A stretch of DNA of 64,000 nt from Lineus longissimus (lineage: Eukaryota; Nemertea; Pilidiophora; Heteronemertea; Lineidae). Where the stretch lies: contig NC_088312.1 in assembly GCF_910592395.1 (NCBI RefSeq), positions 21,647,292-21,711,291 of the forward strand. Reading direction: 5' to 3'. This document shows, in pieces, positions 47,277-58,946 of this stretch (positions are counted from its first letter, which is position 1; every line of letters starts with the position of its first letter). Position numbers and translations under genes: made by a program. The notes under the pieces were generated by a model. It was not told where the DNA came from, did not search any database, and saw only the letters and a list, made by a program, of their open reading frames with translations.

Positions 47277-50200
47277 ACTAAGTAATCGAATTGGAGTAAA
47301 AGGAATTTGCATCAGTGGTAATTTGTGCAAACTTATTAATGAATTCGGTTTGATTGCTTATATTAGTTTTGAAGGATTCTGAATGTTTTTTAAACTCTGC
47401 TGTCTATGTTGTTAGGGCATTAGTTATGCTTGAAACGGAATTTTGAAAATGTCATTTCAATTGCTAAATGCTTAATGTGGTTTTCTGCACTAACAAGAAA
47501 TAATTTTAACATCGCCAAAGGAAAACATTCATTATTGATGGCAGGCATTGAATGAAGAAGAACTCTCTGAATGACATCACTTGCCTGAACCGTACGTTGC
47601 TCTAATGAAACGTGCATTAAGTTCGAATTGCTTGTCAACTGGAAAATTAGTTCGATTCTGTCCATGTCCTTAAAAGTTCATAAAATGTAGTCGTTTAGTT
47701 GACAGTTATTATATTTGTAGGCTTGACTAGTTTGTGAGCCCATTATACGTCTTTAATGTATGTTTATTGTTTAGTTGTTGTTGTTGTTTGTTTGTTTCGA
47801 AGTAGTACATGTGATCGATACCAAACACCATTAGCGATGATCTGTCACTGTGATGACGCTTGCAATATATTATTAAACAGGGGAGACGGTCTCCTGGTAC
47901 TTTGGCCTTCGTTTCAAAATACCAAGAACTAAATCACGATACATATTGTGTTTGAATAGATGAGCTGATGACTTCTTGACCACAGCATATTAATCCCATA
48001 TGATTTTGTCAACAACTGACCCAGACCAGACCAATTTCTTCGCCAACCAAATATTGACATGACGCTCCATGGCGGGTACAAGGAGTTCCCAATCAGGTTG
48101 GTCTCGGTTGCCGCCACAAATGGTGTTATGAATATTACCGTGTTTATGCTACAGAGGTAACTTGTTTCTTTAGATGACATTTTTAATGTGTTGTAAAATG
48201 ATCTGGGAGTGGGAGTGGGGTCGAGGGATTACGATGCCTTCTTCAGAAATGGCAGAAAAATAATTCCTTAGGATGATGGCAACGGCAATGTGTCTTTGAT
48301 AAGCGAATCTCTATTGCAGCTTCAACAAGATTGGGTCCCGTTGATCCATTTTACGCAACTGGAATAGCTCCTTGATGCCATTTCGATATGACAGAGTACG
48401 AAATATCTAATAGCTCTTGCTAGACTTTCATTCGCTGAATAGTTTCAGTTATTGCTATTGTAGTAGTAAACGGGCGTACGGACAGCGCTGATAGGGTAAC
48501 CAACCATAAAATCATTTAAATGCGACTATAATGCACCTATTGGCAATTAATTATATTGGTGTTGGGCACTAGATTAATTTGATGGGGATTGATCTTTATT
48601 TTCATATTATACAGCATAATGAGATGTGTTGTTAACGGACAGTCAATATTAGCTTTGGCGACATCAACATCTTTGGCCTAATTTCTTAACGATCGTGTGA
48701 TACATACTTTCTCTGAGGTCAATAATCAGGTCTGCATGTATCAAATAAAGACTAGACCTTTAATACATAGACCGGATCACTGATCTCTCAGGGAAGATTT
48801 TAAGGTTTATCAAGATATCGGTCATTGTGGGCAATTAGCCAAAAATGAGATGCGAAAATTTATAAAAAATTAAATGTTCACGAATTTTTATGTTTACCTA
48901 GCGCAAAACTTTATTATTTTGGCTGATCTCGGTTATTGCGAATCTGCGACCTGCCAACTGACCCCTGGAAGCAATCCATGGAACAGACACGTCCGTTGTA
49001 ATATTTTTGAATATAATTGAATCACGTGAATCAATTTAAAGATGTCCAAAGCGATGTGTGCAACATCATGCGCCTGCCTCCATGATGATAGATTGCTGCA
49101 CTGTCAATATTGATCATAGAGATTGCATCGCCTCTCTTTCGAATGGGTCTTGTTGAAGAGAATAGAAGTCATGGTTGTTCACAGCTGATATATCCTCTAT
49201 ATAGGCTGGGTGCTGGTCCATTACAATCGTATATGACACACACTAAAGGAGATAACGCCAGGTTACAGTTTGTGACTAAGCAATCGGGCCCGGCTGTTGA
49301 CAATGATTGAACTTTAAAATTTTGTCAAAGTTTCGAATTGGATGTCGCTGTTTCTTTTTTCTTACTGAAATTGTTGCTGTGGCTGTCACATCAATTACTC
49401 GATGCTGATGCACTGTGTATTAATAAATGTTCATTTAACACATCTTCTCCTTGATTTCTGTAAACCAACAATTTTTCGCTGGTAGATTTTCTCTTCGCGG
49501 ATTTTGCAAATAAAGTCAATTTATATATTTATATATTATTTGCAAAAATGGAGAGAAATTTCGTGTTTCGACAAAACAAGAATCTGGTGTGCATAGTCAA
49601 AAAATATTGTTTGTGAAAAACGTGACCCAGGATACTTTGGAAGTGCATGAAATTGACGTTCTCGATGATCGTTTATCACTTACGAAGATTAACCGCCGTC
49701 GTCGTAGAAACGAACCGAATATGACGCAGACGATTTCAGGGCTGATGACGTTGCTGCAAAAATTGATGACATCATACACAAATCGTAATCGCAATCGTAA
49801 TCGTAGGCGGTGCGGAACCTCCCTATTATACTTTTGATTTTTGCGAATCACCAAACACGAAAAGGTGCAGGAATTTCCCCAATTGTAAATAATAGCTATG
49901 TTCATTCACTAATTGGTCTTCTTGTTACTGGTTGTAAACGTCTGATTGATACTAGCATTCAATGGGGGAACGTGGGTGGGATTGCAATATATTGATGCTT
50001 ACCAGTCCCAAGAGCCGTCAGCCCCATTGGGAAGTCTATTTATTCAAATAAAACAGTTACAAACGTGAAATGAATTTGATCAATGCTGCTCTAATGATTA
50101 AGAGCAGTACATCGAGAATGATTCTAAATGAAGCTACTTAACGTGAACTAAATGTGATTTAGATGGCGCGAGGCTAAAGGTGTCCATTTGGAAAGCATTA

Positions 50201-51471
50201 GCCTAGAGACAAATCATCTGCTTCAATGATTTATTTTACAGGCTTGCTTCTGCTCCAGCCGTGATGGCTAGGCTGATGTATTCTCTGTGGCTTCCCCTTG
50301 ATTTATATTGCGGTTGGGTTTTGTATTCTAATGAAATGGCCACCTACAATAAATGTAAGCTTTGGTGTGTGACTGACTTTTATTCTAACTTCGCTGTGAT
50401 TTATTATTATGAGTGCTTTGTTTTCCATTAATAATGCAGCGAGCATCAGCATCTTTTTTAGATCTCTTTCAAAACTCTCTTTGAAGGGCATTTCCAGATC
50501 CTTGATGACGATAAGCAGTAGAGTAGTTTCTGCATTTATATTGCATTAATTCCCTGCAATTTTGTACAGCTTCTTCAGTCGAAGGATTGTGCTATTTGGG
50601 GGTATTTTACTGTTTGTTGTGAGTTGGTTATTCAACTGGTGTCCTCAAACTTCCCATGTTGGTAATGATAATAAGGGATTAGTAGTCCATGGTCCCTATT
50701 GATCTGTGACATATTCCTACGAATTTGGACAGTCTCATGGAATATCCTGGTCATTGATTCGTTATGTTCTGGCACATTAATTGACATACAGTATAAATTG
50801 GACACCTTGCCTTATCAAGACAGATAAAAAGTAGAAATGCCAACAAGATTATTCTCAAATGAGATCAGTACGTTCAAAAGTCATGCCTCCGAATATCGAC
50901 GGGCTTAGGGTGATGTCATGAGCCAAGCTGTAAATACCCTGCTGAAATAGACACGTCATCTATTCTTACACCTAACTATCTCTTCGTGTCTGTCATGATA
51001 TACTAATCTGAACAAGGCATGACCTGAAGATTATAATGTCCTCTTCTTCAAAGTGAATCACCATATTATGATGTGATATAGATGCTCCAGTAGTTCATGG
51101 CTGCCGAACGTGCATTTGGAAAAAATGACGGATAAATGAAGTGAAGCTTCTTCCCGAGAAGTGAATCAAATTGAAGGATCCAGGTGTTGGAAATGACAAG
51201 TCAGAGGTTTTTCAATTTCGCTACATACATGAGGATCATAAGTTGCTCAAGTTGTATTAATATTTGGCAGTTATTTATGTATAGGTAATATTTCTAGGGT
51301 AAGCAAACTTCAGCATTATTCGTTGACATCATCGCCTGATGATACTGTAAGCCTTAATGATAAATTTGACATATAGAGTATGTCAGAGTGTCAAATTCTA
51401 CTCCCGTGGGGCATCAACAACGCAGCCTAAAATAGATAATTCCGATACTGTGTCATGTTCAACGCTTCATG
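47277..51471. other. No gene recognised
   Basis: AT-rich. Open frames at 47929-48180 (minus) and 49589-49837 (plus) look protein-like but have no family or paired splice sites. The latter ends in an Asn/Arg run made by an (AATCGY)n hexamer at 49783-49808. A 12-bp inverted repeat, TTTTGCAAATAA/TTATTTGCAAAA, at 49502-49547 can form a hairpin. Confidence 0.45.
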
Positions 51472-51534
51472 TGACGTCAGGAGTGCATTTCGGTTGACGT
51501 TGTCCCCATCCTTCTATCAGGGAATTTATTGGTT
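51472..51534 (+). promoter_or_regulatory. CRE and CCAAT-type promoter elements
   Basis: TGACGTCA (51472-51479) is a full CREB/ATF site. GTTGACGTTG (a half site) and TTATTGGTTG (an inverted CCAAT box, about 51527) follow. They lie 130-190 bp upstream of the ATG at 51664, a suitable distance for a proximal promoter with a short leader. Confidence 0.35.
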
Positions 51535-51663
51535 GTTACTAATGTCACTGTCAGCCATGAAATTGATTTCTTATAATTTCAATTGACTCTAAATAAAAAA
51601 GTGCTGTTTAGTGTTTGTTTCAGGTTATATTTGTTATATCTGCATGTTCCCTCTTGACGAGAA

Positions 51664-51694
51664 ATGTTCTCAGGCAAATCGGTCACAGATATGA
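51664..51694 (+). CDS. Candidate first coding exon of a small CRE-linked gene
   Basis: ATG in context GAGAAATGT begins MFSGKSVTDM and leaves one base at the perfect donor ATGA|GTAAGT. The next candidate exon starts with two bases, so the join is in phase. The intron would be 93 bp. Upstream in the leader, TTTGTTTCAG (about 51624) could be an acceptor for a noncoding first exon. Confidence 0.35.
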
Positions 51695-51787
51695 GTAAGT
51701 CGACCTTTCTGTTCTTTTGTAATGTACAGATGTTATAGTTATGTTAGAGCATGCTTAAATGTAATTATCTCTTTCTTTTCTTGGAAG

Positions 51788-52017
51788 TTGAATATTCTCT
51801 CCTTCCAAGAATTACCAGGCAAACAACTATAATTGCTGATTCCCATCCCAGGGCAGCAAACTATCATCAATCGCCAAAGGGCTCTAAAGTCAAACGTGCC
51901 TTACATAGAGCCGATGTCAGTCCATCCACCAATGTCGCGTGTATGGTGACGCTAGATCACCCCATACACGTCCAGTCGGTAAATCTGAGTGATTTCGACG
52001 TCGATCCATTAGGCTAG
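51788..52017 (+). CDS. Candidate second (terminal) exon, unknown protein
   Basis: A strong acceptor (TTATCTCTTTCTTTTCTTGGAAG) precedes 75 codons ending in TAG. The peptide is mixed and protein-like: EYSLLPRITRQTTIIADSHP, then RAANYHQSPKGSKVKRALHR, then an acidic end with SVNLSDFDVDPLG. Joined in phase to 51664-51694, it would give a product of about 86 residues without a signal peptide or membrane helix. A GTAAAT donor within the exon (after HVQS) would allow further splicing. No family is recognised. Confidence 0.38.
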
Positions 52018-52178
52018 GTCACAGCATTAACCAAAATTAAACAAACATATGTGATACCGAGCTACACTCTGACATTAGGGTATAACCTAGCACTTAGCAG
52101 AGCATACTTTTAGTTGAGGCAATACATTTGGCTGTATTTGCTATCTATCATGTCTATGTTTGGAATGGTTTGGTTTAG

Positions 52179-52378
52179 GCGGGTCAAATCGTCTCATCAA
52201 AATGATCAACATTCTACACAGTCTTGAAGGAAACGTGTCGTACATGAGAGCAAAGGAATCGATCGCTGGTTATTCTTCAGCGCACGAATTTTATTACTTT
52301 GCAAGGACTCTAAGCACTGGCTTTGAAGTGACTTCTACACATCCAAATCTTGAAGTAAATAAGTCACAGCGCTTGTGA
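52179..52378 (+). CDS. Candidate exon, unknown protein
   Basis: The acceptor GGTTTGGTTTAG precedes a frame with two leading bases that runs to TGA at 52378. It contains NRLIKMINILHSLEGNVSYM and SSAHEFYYFARTLSTGFEV and ends NLEVNKSQRL. Composition is good. It follows the previous exon by 161 bp, but the phases do not match through the evident donors. It may belong to another transcript or use an unseen intermediate exon. Confidence 0.28.
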
Positions 52379-53823
52379 TCTTTTGAGCAAACAGCAGCAA
52401 CCTTTAGGCCTCATCAATATTGGGATCAGTTCTTGTTCGAATTTCACCTTGTCTTTACAAAAGCATAACTGGTTGTATGACAGACTTCTTAAGGCTGGCG
52501 TTACATACAGTTCACGTTGACGCTAGTCACTTGTCACTTTAGGAACGAATTTATTTCCAACGAGTGGGCTACATACGATTCACCGTGTCACTTTTCACCC
52601 TTACATAATTCGATGTCATGGTTCAAGCCTAAATCAATTGACATCAATGAGAACGTGAATCGTATGTCATTCTGGCCACGGGGAAAGATTCTTTCTTTAA
52701 GCCGTGGAAAATGTAGAAGGTCGTTAATCGTAGTTCCTTAAAAATGTATAGATTGTATTTCCTACTTCCTGACATCGAGTTAAGACCGTAATTTTTCATT
52801 TAGGCTATAAAGTTCTTCCGACGGAATTAGGCAGCATTAGGCCAATAAACTTATAGAACCAGCTTCTGGTCTGCTGCTGGCATGTATTTTTTTGGCCCAG
52901 AATTAAAAAAATCATAATCCATTTTTTTCAAAAAATTACTTTTTTTTGCTGACGGGAAACCTGCAATTATGCTACCAAATGAAAATTCTGGTTCAGCTCA
53001 ATCTGACTTAACAACTTATGGCTAAAACTGTAACACAACTCCAAAACAGGCCTCGTCTCAATTTGGCCAGCTTTTTGCTGCCGTTCTGTAACTGAGAACC
53101 AATAAGAAATGATAAAAAATTCCCGCACCAGATCTTTAAGATTACTTCACAAAAAACTAATAGTCTAGTTTCATACGCGTTACCTCTTCTTTTCACATGA
53201 CGTATGTACTTGGCTCATTACTTTGCGAAATATTTTGATGACTTCTTAATTAAATCAACGATTAATCATCATTTGGATGCTTGTTACTGTGACCGTGATG
53301 AAGATATCTAACATTTTCTCGTTAACGGTACTTTCTCAGAATGTAGATTATGTTTTATTTGACATACTCTTTCAGTGCGCTGTTTCGCAACCGCTATAAC
53401 TGGTATGCAATTAAGATGAAATTACGTCGGTAGCTGTCAACTGCTAAAATCAATTACGTTGATGAGGCGAGATTACGATTATAGGTTGTTCCTGTGGAAT
53501 CAAAAGCATCTTACCGGATGCGAGTAGAAAGTTCACTTTTATGCGCATTGGAAGTGCGATAATTAGGTGTCAATTTTGAAGCAACTTCTCCCAACTTCTC
53601 ATAATGGTCTGTGGAGCTTTGACGACGAAACCCTGTCGAGATGTCATGATCTCATTTTTCTTCCTGATTATTACCTATCCACCAGTGAACGTGTCTTGTG
53701 AAGTATGGTCGTGCGACGTTATTTTAACACCGTGAGTGATCCTTTGGCCTTTATATATACACTCACAACTTTGCTTTCGAACTGTTCGGGGTGGAAGTTC
53801 ATACGTTTCTCTGCCAATGGCAG

Positions 53824-53927
53824 CTGGTACGGTCAATCAAATTGTACCCTTCCATCGTACCATCGAATGAACAATCTAGAGGCAAGCGGCAACCCTCTTA
53901 GTGTCATTGACACTTGGTCGGCTCTTC
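53824..53927 (+). CDS. Candidate exon overlapping an antisense ORF
   Basis: The acceptor TTTCTCTGCCAATGGCAG and donor GCTCTTC|GTAAGT bound 104 bp in phase 2 in, phase 1 out. The peptide is WYGQSNCTLPSYHRMNNLEA and SGNPLSVIDTWSAL. On the minus strand 53833-54177 is open for 114 codons with an equally protein-like peptide (DKVSTMTKAGRRSISFSVTI...). Only one can be real, and I cannot choose between them. Confidence 0.25.
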
Positions 53928-54620
53928 GTAAGTCCATTCGGTAGGATTTATCAGAATGAACAAGATCGATCGCTTGGTCTATATTTGATGTTATTGTTAC
54001 CGAGAAAGATATAGACCTGCGACCTGCTTTTGTCATTGTCGACACCTTATCGTATTCATGCCGAATCCCCGAAGGACCTGGCCAGCTTCTTGAACGAAGC
54101 TTTATCTGATAAATTGACTGATTGGAATCTTTGCATCCTGTAAGTGTTAGTTCATCATCATGATTTCGTATAGTCACCCGTTATGGTGAAATACAGGTTT
54201 TGAGCCAGGAAGTCATCTGCAAATGGCAAACAGAAAAAGTCGCGAACCTTTTCACAAGATAACGCATAACCGAAGCGGATCAAGATTGATATACCATGCT
54301 GTTTATCATTAAACTGAGATAATCAACAAGGGGACAGTTGTGGAATGGCTGGGCATCATAATTGATCAGTTTCGTAGTGTTTTGTAGAGTGACGGCTCCT
54401 TTCTAAAAGAGAGTCTCACCTTCCATTGGCATATTTGACTAAACCGAACATATGCAACGTGCGGTCGATAAAATCAATGGCGGTGGTCAAGCTTATATAC
54501 ATTTCAGGTATGTAGGCACTGTTTTTATATTGAAATTGGGCTACTTTTTGGTAAAATTCATTTCGTGGTTTGTATGATACATCACCCTGGCCTTCAGCAG
54601 GACGACGCCCGCATAAAATT

Positions 54621-54956
54621 ATGGCAACAAACCAATTAAGCTGCTACCGAGTTTCCTTTGAACAGTCACAACAGGAGAATGGCCTTGCACTGACCAGGGA
54701 AAGTTTACACCGATTAGCTTTGTTAGAAATAGTCACGAGAGTTAGTCCAGTGCCTTCAAATCAGCCGGAAGGACTGTCATTCTCTGTATATACAGTCACC
54801 GTGATGAGATTATATTCGAAGAGGGTAATAATCACTTCGATAGGAAGATCATTGGGAGAAACTTTTCAGTGCCGATATGGAAAGAAAGTTACTCAATTGA
54901 AGACGACGCCAGAATTCTGCCAGAAATTGGCCTGTTTCGTTCAAGGATTTTTCTGA
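54621..54956 (+). CDS. Unassigned ORF, 111 aa
   Basis: ATG in context AAATTATGG opens a 111-codon frame: MATNQLSCYRVSFEQSQQEN, a helical-looking LTRESLHRLALLEIVTRV, then a basic C-terminal half ending KLACFVQGFF. A further hydrophobic frame (54988-55185) follows on the same strand. There is no splice evidence, repeat signature or known domain. Confidence 0.27.
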   Translation: MATNQLSCYRVSFEQSQQENGLALTRESLHRLALLEIVTRVSPVPSNQPEGLSFSVYTVTVMRLYSKRVIITSIGRSLGETFQCRYGKKVTQLKTTPEFCQKLACFVQGFF

Positions 54957-55185
54957 TCCTGCCATTGTTATCAACAGGACTAAAGATATGACGGTCGCTA
55001 ATGTCGTATACAGGTGGATAGTGTCCATCGAGGAACTCGCAGCGTTATTATCAAGCTTATCCCTTGCTTGTATTGGGCTTCGCTTCTCATTTCATCGGCA
55101 CGCGCAATGCCTTAACAAACGAGTGTATGTCAACCATACTGTCATTGTAGCGGTGTTGACAGGCTTGATCCTGTTATACAATTAA

Positions 55186-56395
55186 AGAGGATTTCCAATC
55201 TTTCAGAGGTCCATTATCAAACAGACGAATGTATCAGACGAATTAGTTATTCTTTTTCCTAAAGCGTCACGAGGCGATGGTTTTTATTGGCAAGCTACCG
55301 AAAAATAACGTGTTTCAAGTATCATGCTAACTTAATATGCAATACGTGAACCGAGCTGCTAATATCTCGGATGTGGTTGGGTTTATAGGTAATTACAGGG
55401 TTCGATGTTAGGCCATGATATCTTGAAGAAAATAATGTAACGTGCATTCGACCGTTCCTTACACTTATTTGATAATGAATGGCTTCATGTTCATTTTAAA
55501 ACAGGTTATGTTTTCACATCCAGCCCAGTAATTGTCTAAGAATACGATTCAGCAGAAAGTCCATCGTCTGAACGAGTGTCAGTATTCGCGATAACAGCAC
55601 TTGACTCCAGCCCCAGTCGTTTGTATGGATTTAGTTAGCTTATACGGTATCGGGTGTATATCCAAAGTAATAGAATAAGCCATTGGTATGGATTCCCTAA
55701 CAATACCAATTATTCGATCCGGGATGGACTGCTCTGGTCAATTACCCGATACTGTTTATTGGTTTGATGTCGTCTGCGGTCAATGAACATGGTGAATGGT
55801 TTGTAAAAAAATCTTTGCCCATTTATATCGTTTGGGGAAAAAAGGTTTCGATGCCAAACATCTGTTCAGTTGCTCAAATGGCTTCTTCTTTATGAAAAGT
55901 AATCGTCCATTTCGCCCATTTCGCCCATTTCTTTGTACGTGTACGCGTATTTTTGTAGGATTGTTCCATCTATTTTGCTGAAAAACACACTGAGCATGGT
56001 CTCAAGATCCGAAAGCAGTTAGCTGGAAAAGGGTGAATTCAATTACACAATCTGTCAGCAATCATTTGGGAATAAGACAACTTTGGCAGCTATATTATTC
56101 TTTTCAGTCTCGAATTTCCGTATCAATATTCATATTTCATTAAATATTAATCAACTGACAGTAATAATGTCAATCCATGACGTTTGGTCGGATTTAGTCA
56201 ATTCTCTGCTAACCATAATAAAAGTAACCAAACATTTCCGATATTTACAATAATAATGGAAATTAAGTGATAATTATTTGTGATAATCTAATTAAAGATG
56301 CATTTACTTTGTCAGCCTCAATGCATAAATCCAGTTGACCCTACAAGTAGGATATTTGTTCAGTAAATACAAGTGCATGGTTAATGTGAATTATT
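55186..56395. other. No gene recognised
   Basis: AT-rich. A three-fold CATTTCGCC repeat lies at about 55909-55935. Confidence 0.5.
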
Positions 56396-56860
56396 GCCGT
56401 ATTTACGGTAACCATGGTCATGAATCTGGCTCGGAGTCGATCAGCTATCGCATTGCCCTCCGCGATCAGGGCCTGGGTATACTCGTTGGAGAAGAAAGCA
56501 TTAGCACCATCACTTTCAGTCACGGCGAGGATCAGAGTCGGTTGCCGTATTTACGGTAACCATGGTCATGAATCTGGCTCGGAGTCGATCAGCTATCGCA
56601 TTGCCCTCCGCGATCAGGGCCTGGGTATACTCGTTGGAGAAGAAAGCATTAGCACCATCACTTTCAGTCACGGCGAGGATCAGAGTCGGTTGCCGTATTT
56701 ACGGTAACCATGGTCATGAATCTGGCTCGGAGTCGATCAGCTATCGCATTGCCCTCCGTGATCAGGGCCTGGGTATACTCGTTGGAGAAGAAAGCATTAG
56801 CACCATCACTTTCAGTCACGGCGAGGATCAGAGTCGGTTGCCGTATTTACGGTAACCATG
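56396..56860. repeat. Near-perfect tandem triplication, 3 x 148 bp plus 21 bp
   Basis: Units start at 56396, 56544 and 56692 with GCCGTATTTACGGTAACCATGG, and a truncated fourth copy ends at 56860. I see only one difference among the units (C to T at 56759). The unit is clearly richer in G+C than its surroundings. On the minus strand each unit is open for almost its whole length: LAVTESDGANAFFSNEY, then TQALIAEGNAIADRLRARFM. It ends at ACC|GTAAAT, a possible donor. The 148-bp period breaks the frame between copies, and no good acceptor is present, so an exon triplication is only one reading. CCGTATTTACGG can form a small hairpin at each junction. Confidence 0.92.
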
Positions 56861-58860
56861 TGTTATTGTACCGTATTAACATGTGACCCCGCAATATACC
56901 AAAACAACCTATAAAAATGTTGTAATTTTCAACATTGATCCAAAGACATCATCGTCACCAACAACAACAATTGTGTTCCCTCAGGATTAACCTCGTATAG
57001 CGCACAGAGAAGGCGACAGTGTCCGCTTCACATAACACTTCGCTTCTAAATAATCGAGTCAATCTTGAATATCATCACATTCCCATAAATATTTTCATCC
57101 CGGAACGAAAACCCTTAACATGACTGTGGTGGTCGAGTTTTCAAAAATAGTGTTTCAAAATACTAAACTCGATAATAATAGCTTGTTTCTTCTGACAAAA
57201 TTTTTTAAAAACAACTGTTAGTAGTGATACCGTCGGCGTGTTGATCTCTTAACTTTATTTTGTTCTGTGACGTACGTTAAAGCTAAACGCGACACTCGAT
57301 AGAAGTACCAAGATGGTCAACGAAGATTTATTTCCCAACCATAGAGTATGATACATTCTTTCATGATTAATCATTGAACCATTCCCATACGCACGTGGCA
57401 AATGATAGGTGACACTTTCTCCACTCAACAGGAAGAAAGACCGTGGAATTCATCACTGTATTTAGGGCGCGGTTGACCAGCATACGAGGTGATATTTACA
57501 TTCATTCGACCGTGAAATGCCGTAAGGTCGAAAATCATTGAATCATATTGGAGACTGGTGAATCTGCACCTGTGCACACGACCATGTACAAAATGAAATC
57601 ATGCCACGAGAAATTTTGCAAGAATAAATGGACTCGTAGTGTCACGAATCAATTGATTTGATTTTTCCATAATCACGCCGTTGTGAAGAGGAACTTAGAG
57701 CCGAGAAGATCATGTCTAAAATGTCCTATAATGTAAAATCGTATGGGGGCCATAGGATAAGTAATAATGAACCTACTACATTTTGTTTAAACTATACGGT
57801 ATACGAGTGGAATAAATCCTTCAACATTGAACTTATTTTTTCCTCATGACTACAGAGTGGAAGACTGATCCCACCAGAATGTTTTTTTCCAACGCTTTAA
57901 TTTGCTCTTTTTGCATTTAAAATTTCACGGTTTCCCGCTGTTGTGGAATCAGGCCTTTAGTGTTGTCCATTTGAATCACCCGCGCATTTTCTAAATTTTG
58001 TTTTCGCATTTAGCCGTGTAAAGAGACCAGAGAAGAAGCATAGACCAGTTGAAATGGACCAATTGAAATAAAATCGTTGCCGGTTTTGATGTTAACTTTG
58101 ACTTTTGATACAAAGGGAATATCGATGCCCCCTATCACCTCACACCAACTACGTCCCCACAGGATCTCATTTTCCCCCACTATTGTCATTTTAAAACGAA
58201 CAAATAGGGCAAACTGGGATGGATTTCAGGTGAGGCTGGGAGTAAAAATGCGAGTTGTTTATTGTAGCGACTAGAATGGCATGTTAGTCCGAAATGCCTC
58301 TGTCATTTCACACCGACCACGTCCCCAAAGGATCCCGCCATTGTCAATTACCGTTCGCAGTAAATTCGCCAGGTTATGGAATCAATTACCGTACGCAGTA
58401 GAATCGTTAGCAGTCAGTGGAATCAATTACTGTACGCAGTACATGATTGAATATCAAATTCAAATTTCGAACAAAAGGTGTTGGACTTCTATTCTAAATG
58501 CAACCGAGAATCAAAGTGTAGTTTTCTTTCTTACAGTCGTAATCGAAATGGTCGTCATTACATCATGAAATATTATAACGCCAGCGCAACGTCCTTTAGC
58601 AAATAAGGCTTGTTATAATGCATCGATTTCGAAATACTCGAACCAAGCGTTGGCGGGCGAGTGCGAAGACTTGCTTGAAAATCGATCGCAGATGAATACC
58701 ATTAATGTCAAGCTCTCTCCCCTCCTAGCATCAGAAAGTGGTACAACTGTGGATTATTTGCGCGGTAGTTGTACGGTGGTAGCCCGCAGAACCCAAACGC
58801 TCGTGGAGTAAGCAGTGTCGTTCCGTCTCATTCTTTGAAAATTGTGTGATTCTATTTCCA
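56861..58860. other. No gene recognised; a diverged duplication and short tandem repeats
   Basis: TCACACCAACTACGTCCCCACAGGAT (about 58139) and TCACACCGACCACGTCCCCAAAGGAT (about 58307) are diverged copies 168 bp apart. At 58345-58449 AATTACCGTACGCAGTA recurs three times at a spacing of about 40 bp. A plus frame over it reads FARLWNQLPYAVES, which recalls a LINE C-terminus but arises within the repeat. Upstream, a C-rich interval (58167-58236) ends at TTTCAG|GTGAGG. Confidence 0.45.
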
Positions 58861-58861
58861 G

Positions 58862-58946
58862 ATTGACAACATGAAGCTATATATTGTGGCTTGTCTATTC
58901 CTAGTCTGTGCACTACAGTTCGTAGCAAGTTACCCATATGGAGACG
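58862..58946 (+). CDS. Exon with start codon and signal peptide of a secreted protein
   Basis: The acceptor GTGTGATTCTATTTCCAG is followed by nine noncoding bases and ATG (58871) in good context (GACAACATGA). The frame reads MKLYIVACLFLVCALQFVAS, then YPYGD, and ends with one base at GACG|GTAAGC, a near-perfect donor. A Lys-positive start, 14 hydrophobic residues and a small-residue VAS site make a textbook signal peptide with cleavage before YPYG. The leader must continue in an upstream noncoding exon. The gene is therefore probably a short secreted or neuropeptide-like precursor. The next exon must begin with two bases. A possible one lies at 63618, but phase agreement alone is a 1-in-3 coincidence. 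I do not recognise the precursor. Confidence 0.55.

Noticed and set aside
49589-49837. 82-codon ORF ending in an Asn/Arg repeat
   Set aside because: The repeat comes from an (AATCGY)n hexamer. The antisense strand is open for 102 codons with the complementary repeat, and there is no family or splice support.
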